A DNA stretch of 64,000 nt from Gemmiger sp. An120. Lineage in GTDB: Bacteria > Bacillota > Clostridia > Oscillospirales > Ruminococcaceae. The first letter of the stretch is position 1. Each line of letters starts with the position of its first letter. Positions 42,084 through 51,021 of this stretch are shown here, piece by piece. A program made the position numbers and the translations under genes. The DNA lies in NCBI RefSeq assembly GCF_002160955.1, contig NZ_NFLN01000008.1, forward strand, positions 62,001 to 126,000, in the 5' to 3' direction. The notes below the pieces were generated by a model. The model saw nothing but the letters and a program-made list of their open reading frames with translations. It was not told the origin of the DNA and did not search any database.

Positions 42084-42614
42084 TCAGCAGTATTTCTGGA
42101 TATAGGCCTCCCGGCACTTGCGGATGACCTCCTTGGCGGCCTCCGCGCCCTGCTCCTCGTTTACCACAGTCTCCTTTTCCTCCAGGCTCTTGTAGACGCT
42201 GAAGAAATGGCGCATCTCAGCAAAGATATGGGCGGGCAGTTCGCTGATATCCTTGTAGGTATTGTAGGTGGGATCGCTGAAGGGGATGGCGATGATCTTC
42301 TCGTCCATCTTGCCGCCGTCCAGCATGGTGAACACGCCGATGGGGTAGCAGCGAACCAGGCTCATGGACTCAATGGTCTCGCTGCACAGCACCAGCACGT
42401 CCAGCGGGTCCCCGTCATCGGACAGGGTGCGGGGGATCAGGCCGTAGTTGGCCGGATAGTGGGTGGAGGTGTACAGGATCCGGTCCAGAATGATGAAGCC
42501 GGTTTCCTTGTCCAGTTCGTATTTCTTCTTGGAGCCCTTTTCGATCTCGATCACGGCCACGAAGTCCTCGGGGGTGATACGGGCGGGGTTCATATCATGC
42601 CAAATGTTACCCAT
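42084..42614 (-). CDS. ppa: Inorganic pyrophosphatase (family I)
   Basis: Soluble class I pyrophosphatase of 176 aa: hydrolyses PPi to phosphate with Mg2+, pulling biosynthesis (including purine and tRNA reactions) forward. VIEIEKGSKKKYELDKETGF, TSTHYPANYGLIPRTLSDDG and the GDPLDVLVL signature with the metal Asp residues are intact; DEKIIAIPFSDP follows. AAGGAAGAGAG precedes the ATG at 42614. Single gene, divergent from the small XRE operon. Confidence 0.95.
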   Translation of the reverse strand: MGNIWHDMNPARITPEDFVAVIEIEKGSKKKYELDKETGFIILDRILYTSTHYPANYGLIPRTLSDDGDPLDVLVLCSETIESMSLVRCYPIGVFTMLDGGKMDEKIIAIPFSDPTYNTYKDISELPAHIFAEMRHFFSVYKSLEEKETVVNEEQGAEAAKEVIRKCREAYIQKYC

Positions 42615-42763
42615 TATTCTCTCTTCCTTTCGCAGGCGGCCAGGGGCCGCGTGTGTTTCCCTTGCACGCCTTATTGTAGCACGGATGCGCCGTTTTTTCC
42701 ACCCCGGACGGCAAAAAACCGGGCCCTTGCGGCTGAAATCCGCCCTCAAAACGGAAAGTATGC

Positions 42764-42792
42764 TTGACATTTTGTTTCTGTCATGGTATCCT
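42764..42792 (+). promoter_or_regulatory. Promoter of small XRE operon
   Basis: Consensus TTGACA (42764-42769), 17-base spacer, TATCCT (42787-42792). Confidence 0.85.
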
Positions 42793-42796
42793 GTGG

Positions 42797-42816
42797 ATGG
42801 AAAGCAAACTTTCCAT
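42797..42816. promoter_or_regulatory. Palindromic operator ATGGAAAG-N4-CTTTCCAT
   Basis: Perfect 8+8 bp inverted repeat just downstream of the -10; a partial second copy GGAAAG-TATG-CTT lies over the -35 (42753-42765). Probable autoregulatory sites for the XRE protein. Confidence 0.65.
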
Positions 42817-42829
42817 TGGAGGGACAGGA

Positions 42830-43042
42830 TTGAAAAACCGGCTGGAAGAACTGCGCCGTGCGCGCGGCATCAATCAGGAGGAACTGGCCCGGGCGCTGGA
42901 GGTGTCCCGCCAGACCATCGGCTCGCTGGAGAACGGGCGGTACAACCCCAGCATCCTGCTGGCCTTTCGGATCGCCCGGTATTTCGGGCTGCCCATCGAG
43001 GAGATCTTTATCTACGAGGAGGAGAGCGGCGATGAAGCGTAA
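42830..43042 (+). CDS. Small XRE-family regulator
   Basis: 70-aa single-domain Cro/CI-type regulator of a very common Firmicute type: KNRLEELRRARGINQEELAR, then ALEVSRQTIGSLENGRYNPS and IARYFGLPIEEIFIYEEE. Start is TTG at 42830: GGAGGGA lies seven bases upstream and the protein then begins at the usual place; the first ATG upstream lies at the -35. It overlaps the next gene by 11 bases. It probably binds the palindromes at its own promoter. Confidence 0.88.
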   Translation: MKNRLEELRRARGINQEELARALEVSRQTIGSLENGRYNPSILLAFRIARYFGLPIEEIFIYEEESGDEA

Positions 43043-43427
43043 CCAGAAGCTGTGGTATCTGGGCTATCCGGCGGCGGCGATACTGGCGGCCGCCGCGGTG
43101 TGGGGCGGTGTGCCCGAGGCGGTGCGGCTGGCGCTGGGTGTAGCGGCGGCGGCCCTGGTCGGGGTGTGCCACACCAGCCTGCTGCACGAGAAGATGCTGC
43201 GCACCGATCCGGACTACCGGGTGGCGGTGCTGGACGAGCGCAACCTGGCGTTGAGGGAAAAGGCCGGCAACATCGCCAACGCGGCCAACCTGGCCCTGAT
43301 GGGGATAGCGGCGGTGGTGTTCCTGGGCCTTGGCTACACGGTGCCGGCGCTGGTGGTGTGGGGGCTGATCACGGTGAACCCGCTGATCCTGATCGGGATC
43401 AGCAGCCTGCTGGAAAAGCGGATGTGA
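43032..43427 (+). CDS. Four-span membrane protein partner of XRE regulator
   Basis: 131-aa membrane protein with four hydrophobic segments (about 9-27, 31-48, 80-103, 108-125) and a loop DYRVAVLDERNLALREKAGN, typical of small membrane proteins encoded with an XRE gene. Function unknown; such pairs are thought to sense envelope or antimicrobial stress. Its ATG lies inside the end of the regulator gene, so translation is coupled. No obvious terminator follows before the tRNA promoter. Confidence 0.75.
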   Translation: MKRNQKLWYLGYPAAAILAAAAVWGGVPEAVRLALGVAAAALVGVCHTSLLHEKMLRTDPDYRVAVLDERNLALREKAGNIANAANLALMGIAAVVFLGLGYTVPALVVWGLITVNPLILIGISSLLEKRM

Positions 43428-43466
43428 GGCGCGGCAAAAATTTTTTCATTAAATCCGCCACAACCC

Positions 43467-43495
43467 TTGACGAAATGGAGAAAGTATAGTATTAT
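43467..43495 (+). promoter_or_regulatory. tRNA operon promoter
   Basis: TTGACG (43467-43472), 17-base spacer, TATTAT (43490-43495), about 40 bases before tRNA-Arg. Confidence 0.8.
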
Positions 43496-43536
43496 ATATG
43501 GCGCAGCGTGTCCCAGTCGGGAATGACCTTTGGCGT

Positions 43537-43613
<77 letters not shown>

Positions 43614-43618
43614 TACGT

Positions 43619-43696
<78 letters not shown>

Positions 43697-43751
43697 CAGA
43701 GAAAGCGGATCCCGGTTGTTATGCAGCACGGTTTCCGCTTTTTCTTTTCTC

Positions 43752-43826
43752 TGGGTTGTCGCCAAGCGGTAAGGCACGGGACTTTGACTCCCGCATGCGT
43801 GGGTTCGAATCCCGCCAACCCAACCA
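43752..43826 (+). tRNA. tRNA-Gln (anticodon TTG)
   Basis: Acceptor TGGGTTG pairs with CAACCCA; anticodon stem CGGGA/TCCCG with loop CTTTGAC gives TTG, reading CAA/CAG; CCA encoded. Confidence 0.97.
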
Positions 43827-43852
43827 CGTCGGAATGGACTGCGCTCCATTCA

Positions 43853-43880
43853 AAAAGCCCGGGCTTTGCCCGGGCTTTTC
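43853..43880 (+). terminator. Terminator of the tRNA operon
   Basis: AAAAGCCCGGGC (43853-43864) pairs perfectly with GCCCGGGCTTTT (43868-43879), loop TTT. Confidence 0.9.
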
Positions 43881-43941
43881 TCATATCGCTCCGTCATTCC
43901 TCCTTTTCCCCACGAAACTTTGCTTCGCAAACTTTCGCGGG

Positions 43942-44029
43942 GGCCCCAGCCCTGCGGGCCTTTTTGTGTACGCGGCCCGAAATCCTCATCAACCGGCAGC
44001 TTTCGGCAGGAAAGCGGCCGGTTTTCATT
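43942..44029 (+). terminator. Two further terminator-like hairpins
   Basis: GGCCC/GGGCC (43942-43960) with five T; then AACCGGC (43991-43997) with GCCGGTT (44017-44023) around GCTTTC/GAAAGC, followed by TTCATTTTT. The 300-base gap to the TPR gene holds these and no gene. Confidence 0.6.
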
Positions 44030-44127
44030 TTTCCGTAACATCTTGCGGATGGGGGCGTGATAAAATAAAGACAATTTCTACCGATTTATCTTTTTGCGGG
44101 CACAAAGCCCGGGAAAGGGAACCGACC

Positions 44128-46590
44128 ATGGATCTGCTGCAGCAATGCGCGCGCTGGCACGAAGAGGGCGCGTACCAGAACATCATCGACGCCATCGAGG
44201 CGCTGCCCGCCGACCAGCGCACCCCCGAGCTGGACAGCGAGCTGGCCCGGGCCTATAACAACCTGGCCGGGCCGGGGGACAAGGAGCTGTTCCGCAAGGC
44301 CATCCGGCTGCTGGCCCCCCACGAGGCGTATTTTCAGAACGACCACTGCTGGAACTTCCGCATGGGGTACGCCTGGTACTACCTGGACGAGGAGGGCCCG
44401 GCGCTGCACTACTTTGAACAGGCGCTGGAAGCCCGCCCCGGCGACGAGGATACCCAGCAGTTCATCGACGACTGCCGCCACCGGCTGACCCTGCCCCAGT
44501 TTGACCGCAGCTTCCGCCAGCGGGTGGAGGAGGCCTGGGCCGCGTTCGGCCAGGCAGAGGAACAGCTGCGGGCGCTGATCGACGCGCCGGATAGGGCCAA
44601 GACCCAGCAGGAACTGCTGGACCGGTGCGCCGCCGCGCTGGAGCTGGCGCTGGACGACCCGGCCTTTGAACTGGGCTTCAACGGGCAGAAACACGAGCTG
44701 GTGCTCTGCCCCAACGGGGACCGCACCCAGCTGTTTGTGCTGGCGTATTTTGCCCGGCGGATTCCGGCCCCGGTGGCGGCGCACTGGAACGTGCAGATGG
44801 GCCGCCAGCCCAGCCCGGGCTTCACCCTGCAGGCGGCCGGGCGGGAGGTGCGGCCCGAAACCGTGCGGGTCAAGGCCAAAAAGACCGAGCACGGCGCGGC
44901 GCTGACCCTGTACTGCCCGGAGCTGTCCGATCTGTGGAAGCAGGACGAGGATCAGGTCTGGTGGCTGCTGAGTCTGCTCACCGACCAGGTGCTGGGCGAA
45001 TTGTCTGCCATGGCCCTGGTGGACGGGTTCGAGGTAAAGAACAAGCCCCTGGGCCGGGGGGATTTTTCGCTGGATCAGCTGCCCCGGCGGCTGGCGGCCC
45101 TGGGGCTGGAAGCCCCGGCCAGCGTCGACGCCTGGCTGGAGACCAGCGATCTGGACTACGAGCGGCAGCCGGACAGGGATTCCGACGCGGACTGGCGGAT
45201 GGACGTTTCCCGGGGCGTGACCCGCTGCCCGGGGCTGGTGGCGGAGTACATGCAGAACCGCTCCGACCACATGGACCGGCTGCACCGGCAGGGCGCGGTG
45301 GCCGGATTCCTGCTGTTCCCTACCGACACCTTTGCCTGTGAAGCCGACCCGGGCCAGGCCGCCCGGGACTTCCGGAACGAGCTGCAGGCGGCGCTGGAGC
45401 GGGAGGCCGGGCCGGATGCGGTGACCTGCACCGGCTGGGCCGAGGGGCTGTTTGCCCAGTACCTGGATCTGATCGCCTGGGATCTGCCCGCCGTGCTGGA
45501 CGCGGCGGCGGATTTCCTGCAGGGCAGCCGGGTGGCCTGGGGGGCGTTTCACAGCTTCCGCCGGACGGTGGGCACGGTGCGCCTGGCGGACAACACCCCC
45601 GCCCCGGTGGACCCGGAGACCGGCTCCCTGCTGACGATGGCGGATCTCCAGACCCTGCAGGATTTTGAGGAAAAGACCAGCGGCTACTATGGCCGGATGC
45701 TGCAGTATCTGGAGGAGTTTATCCAGAACGGGGTGGAGGAGGACCGCTTTTCCTACCGGCAGGCCCGGGAGGATCTGCAGATCGCTTTGTGGTACGCCTT
45801 TGCGAACAACAACCTGGACACCTACCTGAACTACTGGCAGGTGACCCAGTGGATGCCCGATTCCGAAAAGAACGCGGCGGGCTGCGGCACCTGGTACTAC
45901 CGGTACGCCTCGGCGCTGGTCTACTGCGGGCGGCTGGAAGAGGCCCGGCGCTACGCCGAGGAAGGCGCCCGGCAGGAACCGGGCTACCCCTGGGTGTGGC
46001 TGCTGCTGGGCCGCCTGCGCAGCCACTTCGGGGACCGGGCCGGGGCCCTGGCCGCGGCGGACCGGGGCCTGGAACTGGTGCCCGGGGACTACGAGTTCCG
46101 CACCCTGCGCCGGGAGATCGAGGCGGGGGCCACGCTGGAAGAGATGGAGTACCACTGGATCGACCCGGCCAGCGACGCCCTGCTGCAGGAGGGCCGGGCG
46201 GACGAGAACGACATGTTTGACAAGCAGCAGTGCCTGGCCTGCATCCGGCTGGACGCGGCGGGGCTGGAACGGGCGCTGGCGGTGTTCGGCCCCGATCCGG
46301 ACCGGTACGAGGCAGACGACCCCTTCTGCATCTTCCCCTACCCGGTGGACGGGCAGGAGGTGCCGCTGGTGTTCCGGATGAACCAGGCGGGGCTGTCCAA
46401 ACAGGACCCGGCCCGGCTGGCGGCGCTCAAGGCCCGGCTGGACGCGGGCGGCCTGTGCACCGCCCGGGATGATCTGGGCCGCCCCTGCACCCTGGACTCG
46501 GTACAGGTGGAACTGGGTGTACGGCCCACCCTGCTGTACCGGCCGGAGGGCACCGAGGACTGGTATCCCCTGCCGCTGGAACTGAACTGA
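44128..46590 (+). CDS. Large TPR-repeat protein, function unknown
   Basis: 820-aa cytosolic protein without signal peptide. The N-terminal 120 residues look like TPR helices (DLLQQCARWHEEGAYQNIID, then AIRLLAPHEAYFQNDHCWNF, ALHYFEQALEARPGDEDTQQ), and a second set at about 595-700 (YASALVYCGRLEEARRYAEE, LLLGRLRSHFGDRAGALAAA). The middle is a large alpha/beta region rich in Trp and acids that I cannot place. AAAGGGA precedes the ATG at 44128. Scaffold for protein contacts is the only safe inference. Single gene closed by a strong terminator. Confidence 0.75.
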   Translation: MDLLQQCARWHEEGAYQNIIDAIEALPADQRTPELDSELARAYNNLAGPGDKELFRKAIRLLAPHEAYFQNDHCWNFRMGYAWYYLDEEGPALHYFEQALEARPGDEDTQQFIDDCRHRLTLPQFDRSFRQRVEEAWAAFGQAEEQLRALIDAPDRAKTQQELLDRCAAALELALDDPAFELGFNGQKHELVLCPNGDRTQLFVLAYFARRIPAPVAAHWNVQMGRQPSPGFTLQAAGREVRPETVRVKAKKTEHGAALTLYCPELSDLWKQDEDQVWWLLSLLTDQVLGELSAMALVDGFEVKNKPLGRGDFSLDQLPRRLAALGLEAPASVDAWLETSDLDYERQPDRDSDADWRMDVSRGVTRCPGLVAEYMQNRSDHMDRLHRQGAVAGFLLFPTDTFACEADPGQAARDFRNELQAALEREAGPDAVTCTGWAEGLFAQYLDLIAWDLPAVLDAAADFLQGSRVAWGAFHSFRRTVGTVRLADNTPAPVDPETGSLLTMADLQTLQDFEEKTSGYYGRMLQYLEEFIQNGVEEDRFSYRQAREDLQIALWYAFANNNLDTYLNYWQVTQWMPDSEKNAAGCGTWYYRYASALVYCGRLEEARRYAEEGARQEPGYPWVWLLLGRLRSHFGDRAGALAAADRGLELVPGDYEFRTLRREIEAGATLEEMEYHWIDPASDALLQEGRADENDMFDKQQCLACIRLDAAGLERALAVFGPDPDRYEADDPFCIFPYPVDGQEVPLVFRMNQAGLSKQDPARLAALKARLDAGGLCTARDDLGRPCTLDSVQVELGVRPTLLYRPEGTEDWYPLPLELN

Positions 46591-46594
46591 ACAA

Positions 46595-46630
46595 CAAAAC
46601 GGGCACGCCTGACGGCGTGCCCGTTTTGGT
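46595..46630. terminator. Bidirectional terminator
   Basis: CAAAACGGGCACGCC (46595-46609) pairs perfectly with GGCGTGCCCGTTTTG (46614-46628). Confidence 0.9.
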
Positions 46631-47575
46631 TTATGTGTTCGGCCCGGCCAGCTCGTCCAGCAGGCGCAGGCTCTCGCCCCGGGTGTAGAACCGCTCCAGC
46701 GAGTGCAGGCTGTGGTGGGTGACGGTGTCCGGCGGGGCGGCCCGGTGCAGGTTCTGGCGGTAGGTTTCCGGCGTGACCCCCATCCGGCGGCGGAACGCCC
46801 GGCAGAAGTACCGGTAATCGGAAAACCCCGACGCCAGGCACACGTCCAGCATCCGGTTTTCCCCGGCGGCGATCCGGCGGCAGGCCGCGTTGAACCGCAC
46901 GCCGGTGACGTATTCCTGAAAGCTCTGGCCCAGGGCCTGGCGCACAAAATGGGACAGGTAACTGAGCGACCGGCCCTCCCCGGCGGCAAAATCCCCCAGG
47001 CGGCAGGGCCCGGCGTACCGCTCGTCCACAAACCGCAAAAGGCGCAGCAGGCGGGCGCTGCGCTTTTCCTGCTCGGCCTTTTCCGCCTCGGTAAGCAGCT
47101 GCACCGGCAGCGCCTGCATCAGCTCGAACAGCACCAGCTGGGCCTGCCCGGCACAGAACAGCTCATACCCCGCCGGGCGGCGCAGATAGGCCCGGGTGGC
47201 CGCCAGCAGACCGGCCTTGACGCGGGCGGCGGTTTCCGGCGGCAGCGGGCAGGACGGGTCCATCCGGTTCAGCCGCAGCTTGTCGGCGGCGGGGTAGGCG
47301 GTCTGCACCAGTTCCGGGGCCAGCTGCATGCAGAGGAACAGACATTCCGGCCCGTCGGCGGCACGGAACTCGTGGGTCTGGCAGGGGTTGAACAGCAGCA
47401 GCCCGCCCGGCCCGGCGGTGCAGTCGAACCCCTCGCCCTTGGCGGTCAGCGCGCCCCGCAGCACCCACAGCAGCTCGAACTCCCGGTGCATATGAGGGGT
47501 ACGGTAGGCCAGAGAATCCAAAAACAGATGCAGCCCGCTGATCTGGGCACTGCGGACGATCTCCATCTCCTCCAT
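46631..47575 (-). CDS. AraC-family regulator with cupin-like sensor
   Basis: 314-aa regulator. The N-terminal half is an AraC-type cupin (HMHREFELLWVLRGALTAKG, LLLFNPCQTHEFRA), the C-terminal third a double helix-turn-helix (LGDFAAGEGRSLSYLSHFVR; ACRRIAAGENRMLDVCLASG, then FSDYRYFCRAFRRRMGVTPE). A small-molecule, often sugar, effector is likely but unknown. AAAGGAGGTG lies before the ATG at 47575. Divergent from the P-type ATPase gene. Confidence 0.9.
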   Translation of the reverse strand: MEEMEIVRSAQISGLHLFLDSLAYRTPHMHREFELLWVLRGALTAKGEGFDCTAGPGGLLLFNPCQTHEFRAADGPECLFLCMQLAPELVQTAYPAADKLRLNRMDPSCPLPPETAARVKAGLLAATRAYLRRPAGYELFCAGQAQLVLFELMQALPVQLLTEAEKAEQEKRSARLLRLLRFVDERYAGPCRLGDFAAGEGRSLSYLSHFVRQALGQSFQEYVTGVRFNAACRRIAAGENRMLDVCLASGFSDYRYFCRAFRRRMGVTPETYRQNLHRAAPPDTVTHHSLHSLERFYTRGESLRLLDELAGPNT

Positions 47576-47605
47576 AAAGCGCGCACCTCCTTTTCTGTAA
47601 TTTCT

Positions 47606-47616
47606 ATTGTACCACA
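47606..47616 (-). promoter_or_regulatory. Extended -10 promoter of AraC gene
   Basis: Minus strand TGG then TACAAT (47611-47606), inside TTTTGTGTGGTACAATAGAAA, nearly identical to the promoter at 20979. Confidence 0.6.
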
Positions 47617-47705
47617 CAAAAGCAAGAATTTCGCAACATCTTCCCCCCGCCGGATATGGTATGATGAAAGGGACGGGAAATTTCCCGGGAAAGGAGGCCC
47701 GCGCT

Positions 47706-50330
47706 GTGCCGAATACACGACTGGACCCCCGCCTGGCGGGGTACGCCCGCGCCGGGTGGGAATCGGTCTGCCGGGAGATGCAGCTGCCGGAGGGCGGTTT
47801 TACCGAGCGGCAGGCCGCCCAGCAGCGGGAGCGATACGGGGCCAACCGCCCCGCCGCTGCCCGCCGGGCGCTGGGTCCCCGGCTGCGCCGGGCCTTTTTG
47901 AATCCGTTCAGCCTGACCCTGCTGGCGCTGTGCGTTCTGGCCTGGGTGACCGAACTGCTGCCGGGCGGCGGACTTGCTCACGAGGGCACCGCCCCCCTGA
48001 TGACCGGGATGCTGCTGCTCAGCGGGCTGGTGCGGCTGGCGCTGGAGATGCGCGCCCACCGGCAGGCCCAGCAGCTGCAGCGCCGCACCCGGCTGACGGT
48101 GCCGGTGCTGCGGGAGGGCCGCTGGCAGGAGCGGGACGCGGAAGAACTGGTGATCGGTGACCGCATCCGGCTGCGGGCGGGCGACCCGGCCCCGGCCACC
48201 GTGCGGCTGACCCGGGCGCGGGACCTGTTTGTGTCCCAGTCGCTGCTGACGGGGGAGAGCGCCATGACCGAAAAGACCCCCGACCCGGAAACCGACCCCG
48301 CCGCCCGGCCCGCCGCCTGGCGGTGCCTGGTGTGGGCGGGTTCCACCGTCGTAGGCGGCACCGGGGAGGGCGTTGTGCTGGCCCTGCGGCCGGACGCCGC
48401 CCCGGACGAGGAGCCCCGCCGGGCGGGCTTTGACCGGGGGGCCCGGTCGATCGCGGGGGTGCTGCTGCGGTTTTCGGCGGTGCTGACCCCGGCGATCTTT
48501 CTGCTCAGCGGGCTGACCAAGGGGCAGTGGGGGGCCGCGGCGGTGTTCGCCCTGTCGGCGGCGGTGGGGCTGACCCCGGAACTGCTGCCCATGGTGGTGA
48601 CCGCCTGCCTGGCCCGGGGCAGCGGCGCCCTGGCCCGCCGGGGCACCATCATCAAGGACATCGACGCCATGCAGGCCTTTGGCGGCATGGACCTGCTGTG
48701 TGTGGACAAGACCGGTACCCTGACCGGCGACCACATCCGGCTGGAATACTATCTGGACGTGCTGGGCAACGAGAGCGCCGACGCGCTGGAGGCCGCCTGG
48801 CTGAACAGCCGCTGGCATACCGGGGTGCGCAACCACCTGGACGAGGCGGTGCTGCGGATGGCCCAGGCCCCCGGCTGGCAGGAAAAGCTGGCCCGGCTGG
48901 AAACGCAGCATCCCTGCCTGGACGAGCTGCCCTTTACCTACGAGCGGCGGCTGGCCAGCGTGCTGGTGCGGGACGGCGCGGGCGGCCGCCTGCTGGTGAA
49001 AGGGGCGGTGGAGGCCGTCTGCGCCCGGTGCAGCCGGGCGGTGTGGCGGGGCCGGACCCTGCCCATGGGCCCGGACAGCGAGCGGGACGTGCGGGCGGTG
49101 GTGGACGAGATGCGCCGGGACGGCATGAAGGTGCTGGCGGTGGCGGTGCGGGATCTGGACGGGGACACCCTGCGCCCGGAGGATGAACAGGACCTGACCC
49201 TGCTGGGCTATCTGGCCTTTTTTGACGCGCCGAAAAAGAGCGCCGGGCCCGCCATCGCCCGGCTGCGGGCGCTGCAGGTGCCGGTGAAGGTGCTGAGCGG
49301 GGACGCCCGGGAGGTGACCGGGGCGGTCTGCCGGCGGCTGGGCATCCCCTGCGAGCGGGTGTACACCGGGGCCGATCTGGAGGCCGCCGGCCCGGACGAC
49401 CGGGCCGCCCTGGCCGAGAGCGGCACGGTATTTGCCGAGCTGACCCCCGCCCAGAAAGCGGATATTCTGGCCATTCTCAAGGCCAACGGCCACACGGTGG
49501 GCTACCTGGGGGACGGCATGAACGATCTGCCCGCGCTGCGCCAGGCGGATGTGGGCATCGCGGCCGAGGGGGCCGCCTGCACCGCCCAGGGCGCGGCCCA
49601 GGTACTGCTGCTGCACAAGGACCTGAACGTGCTGGCGGACGGGGTGCGGGAGGGCCGCCGGGTGTTTGTGAACATGTCCAAGTATTTGCGGATCACCGCT
49701 TCCTCCAACTTTGGCAACATCGCGGCGGTGGCGCTGGCCAGCGTGGCGCTGCCCTTCTTCCCGATGGCGTCGGTGCAGCTGCTGTTGCTGGGGCTGCTGT
49801 ATGACCTGCTGTGCCTGGCGCTGGCCTGGGACACCGCCGACGAAGACCAGCTGCGCCGCCCCCGGGGCTGGTCCGGCCGCACGCTGGGGCGGTTCATGGG
49901 GGTATTCGGGCCGGTGAGCTCGGTGTTTGACCTGCTGACCTTCGGGTTCTTGTTCTTTGTGCTCTGCCCGCAGGTGTGCGGCGGGGCCTACGGAGCACTG
50001 GACGCGGCGGGGCAGGCCCGGTTCGCGGCGCTGTTCCAGACCGGCTGGTTCCTGGAATCCCTCTGGACCCAGGTGCTGATCCTGCATCTGCTGCGCACCC
50101 CGCGCCTGCCCTTTATCCAGAGCCGCCCCGCCGCCGGGGTGCTGGCGGTAACGGCGGCGGGTCTGGCGCTGTTCACCGCCCTGACCTTCACCCCGCTGGG
50201 GGCGCTGGCGGGCATGGCCCCGCTGCCGCCGGTCTACTTTGTGTTTCTGGCGGGGGTAGCGGCGCTCTATCTGCTGACGGTGACCGCCGTCAAATCGATC
50301 TATGTCCGGCGATACCGGGAACTGGTGTGA
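47706..50330 (+). CDS. Magnesium-type P-type ATPase (MgtA/P3B-like)
   Basis: 874-aa cation-transporting P-type ATPase. Actuator LLTGESAMTEK, phosphorylation site D334 in CVDKTGTLTGD, and hinge GYLGDGMNDLPALRQADVG are intact. GLTPELLPMVVTACLARGS in M4 and LLYDLLCLALAWDTADE in M6 match the MgtA/MgtB subfamily, so Mg2+ import (or a related divalent ion) is the best call. Start is GTG at 47706 with AAAGGAGG upstream. A winged-helix gene follows by 16 bases and is probably co-transcribed, an unusual partner. Confidence 0.85.
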   Translation: MPNTRLDPRLAGYARAGWESVCREMQLPEGGFTERQAAQQRERYGANRPAAARRALGPRLRRAFLNPFSLTLLALCVLAWVTELLPGGGLAHEGTAPLMTGMLLLSGLVRLALEMRAHRQAQQLQRRTRLTVPVLREGRWQERDAEELVIGDRIRLRAGDPAPATVRLTRARDLFVSQSLLTGESAMTEKTPDPETDPAARPAAWRCLVWAGSTVVGGTGEGVVLALRPDAAPDEEPRRAGFDRGARSIAGVLLRFSAVLTPAIFLLSGLTKGQWGAAAVFALSAAVGLTPELLPMVVTACLARGSGALARRGTIIKDIDAMQAFGGMDLLCVDKTGTLTGDHIRLEYYLDVLGNESADALEAAWLNSRWHTGVRNHLDEAVLRMAQAPGWQEKLARLETQHPCLDELPFTYERRLASVLVRDGAGGRLLVKGAVEAVCARCSRAVWRGRTLPMGPDSERDVRAVVDEMRRDGMKVLAVAVRDLDGDTLRPEDEQDLTLLGYLAFFDAPKKSAGPAIARLRALQVPVKVLSGDAREVTGAVCRRLGIPCERVYTGADLEAAGPDDRAALAESGTVFAELTPAQKADILAILKANGHTVGYLGDGMNDLPALRQADVGIAAEGAACTAQGAAQVLLLHKDLNVLADGVREGRRVFVNMSKYLRITASSNFGNIAAVALASVALPFFPMASVQLLLLGLLYDLLCLALAWDTADEDQLRRPRGWSGRTLGRFMGVFGPVSSVFDLLTFGFLFFVLCPQVCGGAYGALDAAGQARFAALFQTGWFLESLWTQVLILHLLRTPRLPFIQSRPAAGVLAVTAAGLALFTALTFTPLGALAGMAPLPPVYFVFLAGVAALYLLTVTAVKSIYVRRYRELV

Positions 50331-50346
50331 AAGGGGGCGGCACAGA

Positions 50347-50832
50347 ATGGACAAGCACATTGCCTACGCCGGGCTGACCCCGGAACTGGCCGCCCGCCTT
50401 TGCCGGGCGCTGGAAGACGCGCCGGACCCCGGGGCCGCGGCCCTGCTGGCCCGGCTGACCGAACTGCGGGAGGGCCGGGCCGACGCTTTGCTGCTGGAGC
50501 TGGACGGCGCGCCGGTGCCCGCCGCCGAGCCGGTGATCCGCTGCCGGGAGGTGGAGATCCGCCCCGCCGCCCGGCAGGTGCTGCGGGCCGGGCGGGAGAT
50601 CCCGCTGACCCCCAAGGAGTTCGACATCCTGTATTTTCTGGCCCGCAACCGGGGCCAGGTGTTCACCAAGGAGCAAATCTACCGGGCGGTGTGGGACGCA
50701 GACTATTTGCTGGACGACAGCAACATCATGGCCTTTATCCGCAAACTGCGCAAAAAGCTGGAGCCCGACCCGGACGACCCGGTGTATATCCTGACCATCT
50801 GGGGCATCGGATACAAATTCAGCGACGAATAA
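50347..50832 (+). CDS. Winged-helix protein (OmpR-type) without receiver domain
   Basis: 161 aa. The last 95 residues are an OmpR/PhoB winged helix (IPLTPKEFDILYFLARNRGQ, then VFTKEQIYRAVWDADYLLDD, NIMAFIRKLRKKLE, YILTIWGIGYKF). The first 65 are an Ala/Leu-rich segment too short for a receiver and lacking the phospho-Asp. Control must be by another signal, perhaps through that N-terminus. AAAGGGGG about ten bases before the ATG. It follows the Mg-type ATPase by 16 bases, so it may regulate that gene. Confidence 0.85.
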   Translation: MDKHIAYAGLTPELAARLCRALEDAPDPGAAALLARLTELREGRADALLLELDGAPVPAAEPVIRCREVEIRPAARQVLRAGREIPLTPKEFDILYFLARNRGQVFTKEQIYRAVWDADYLLDDSNIMAFIRKLRKKLEPDPDDPVYILTIWGIGYKFSDE

Positions 50833-50835
50833 CCC

Positions 50836-50864
50836 ACCGGCGGGCCGCCTGGCCCGCCGGTTTT
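50836..50864 (+). terminator. Terminator after winged-helix gene
   Basis: ACCGGCGGGCC (50836-50846) pairs with GGCCCGCCGGT (50851-50861), followed by TTT. Confidence 0.85.
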
Positions 50865-51021
50865 GCTGTTTTGCCCAAATCGGGCGGGCAAAATCCGGCA
50901 GAAAGGAGAATCCACTCAAACAGCAAATTTGTCCTATGGCCCGCACCCATTTGTACAAGACCCGCAGGCCCGGCGGCGGTATACTGAAATCAATTTAAAC
51001 ACAACGCAGGAGGCATGCGCT

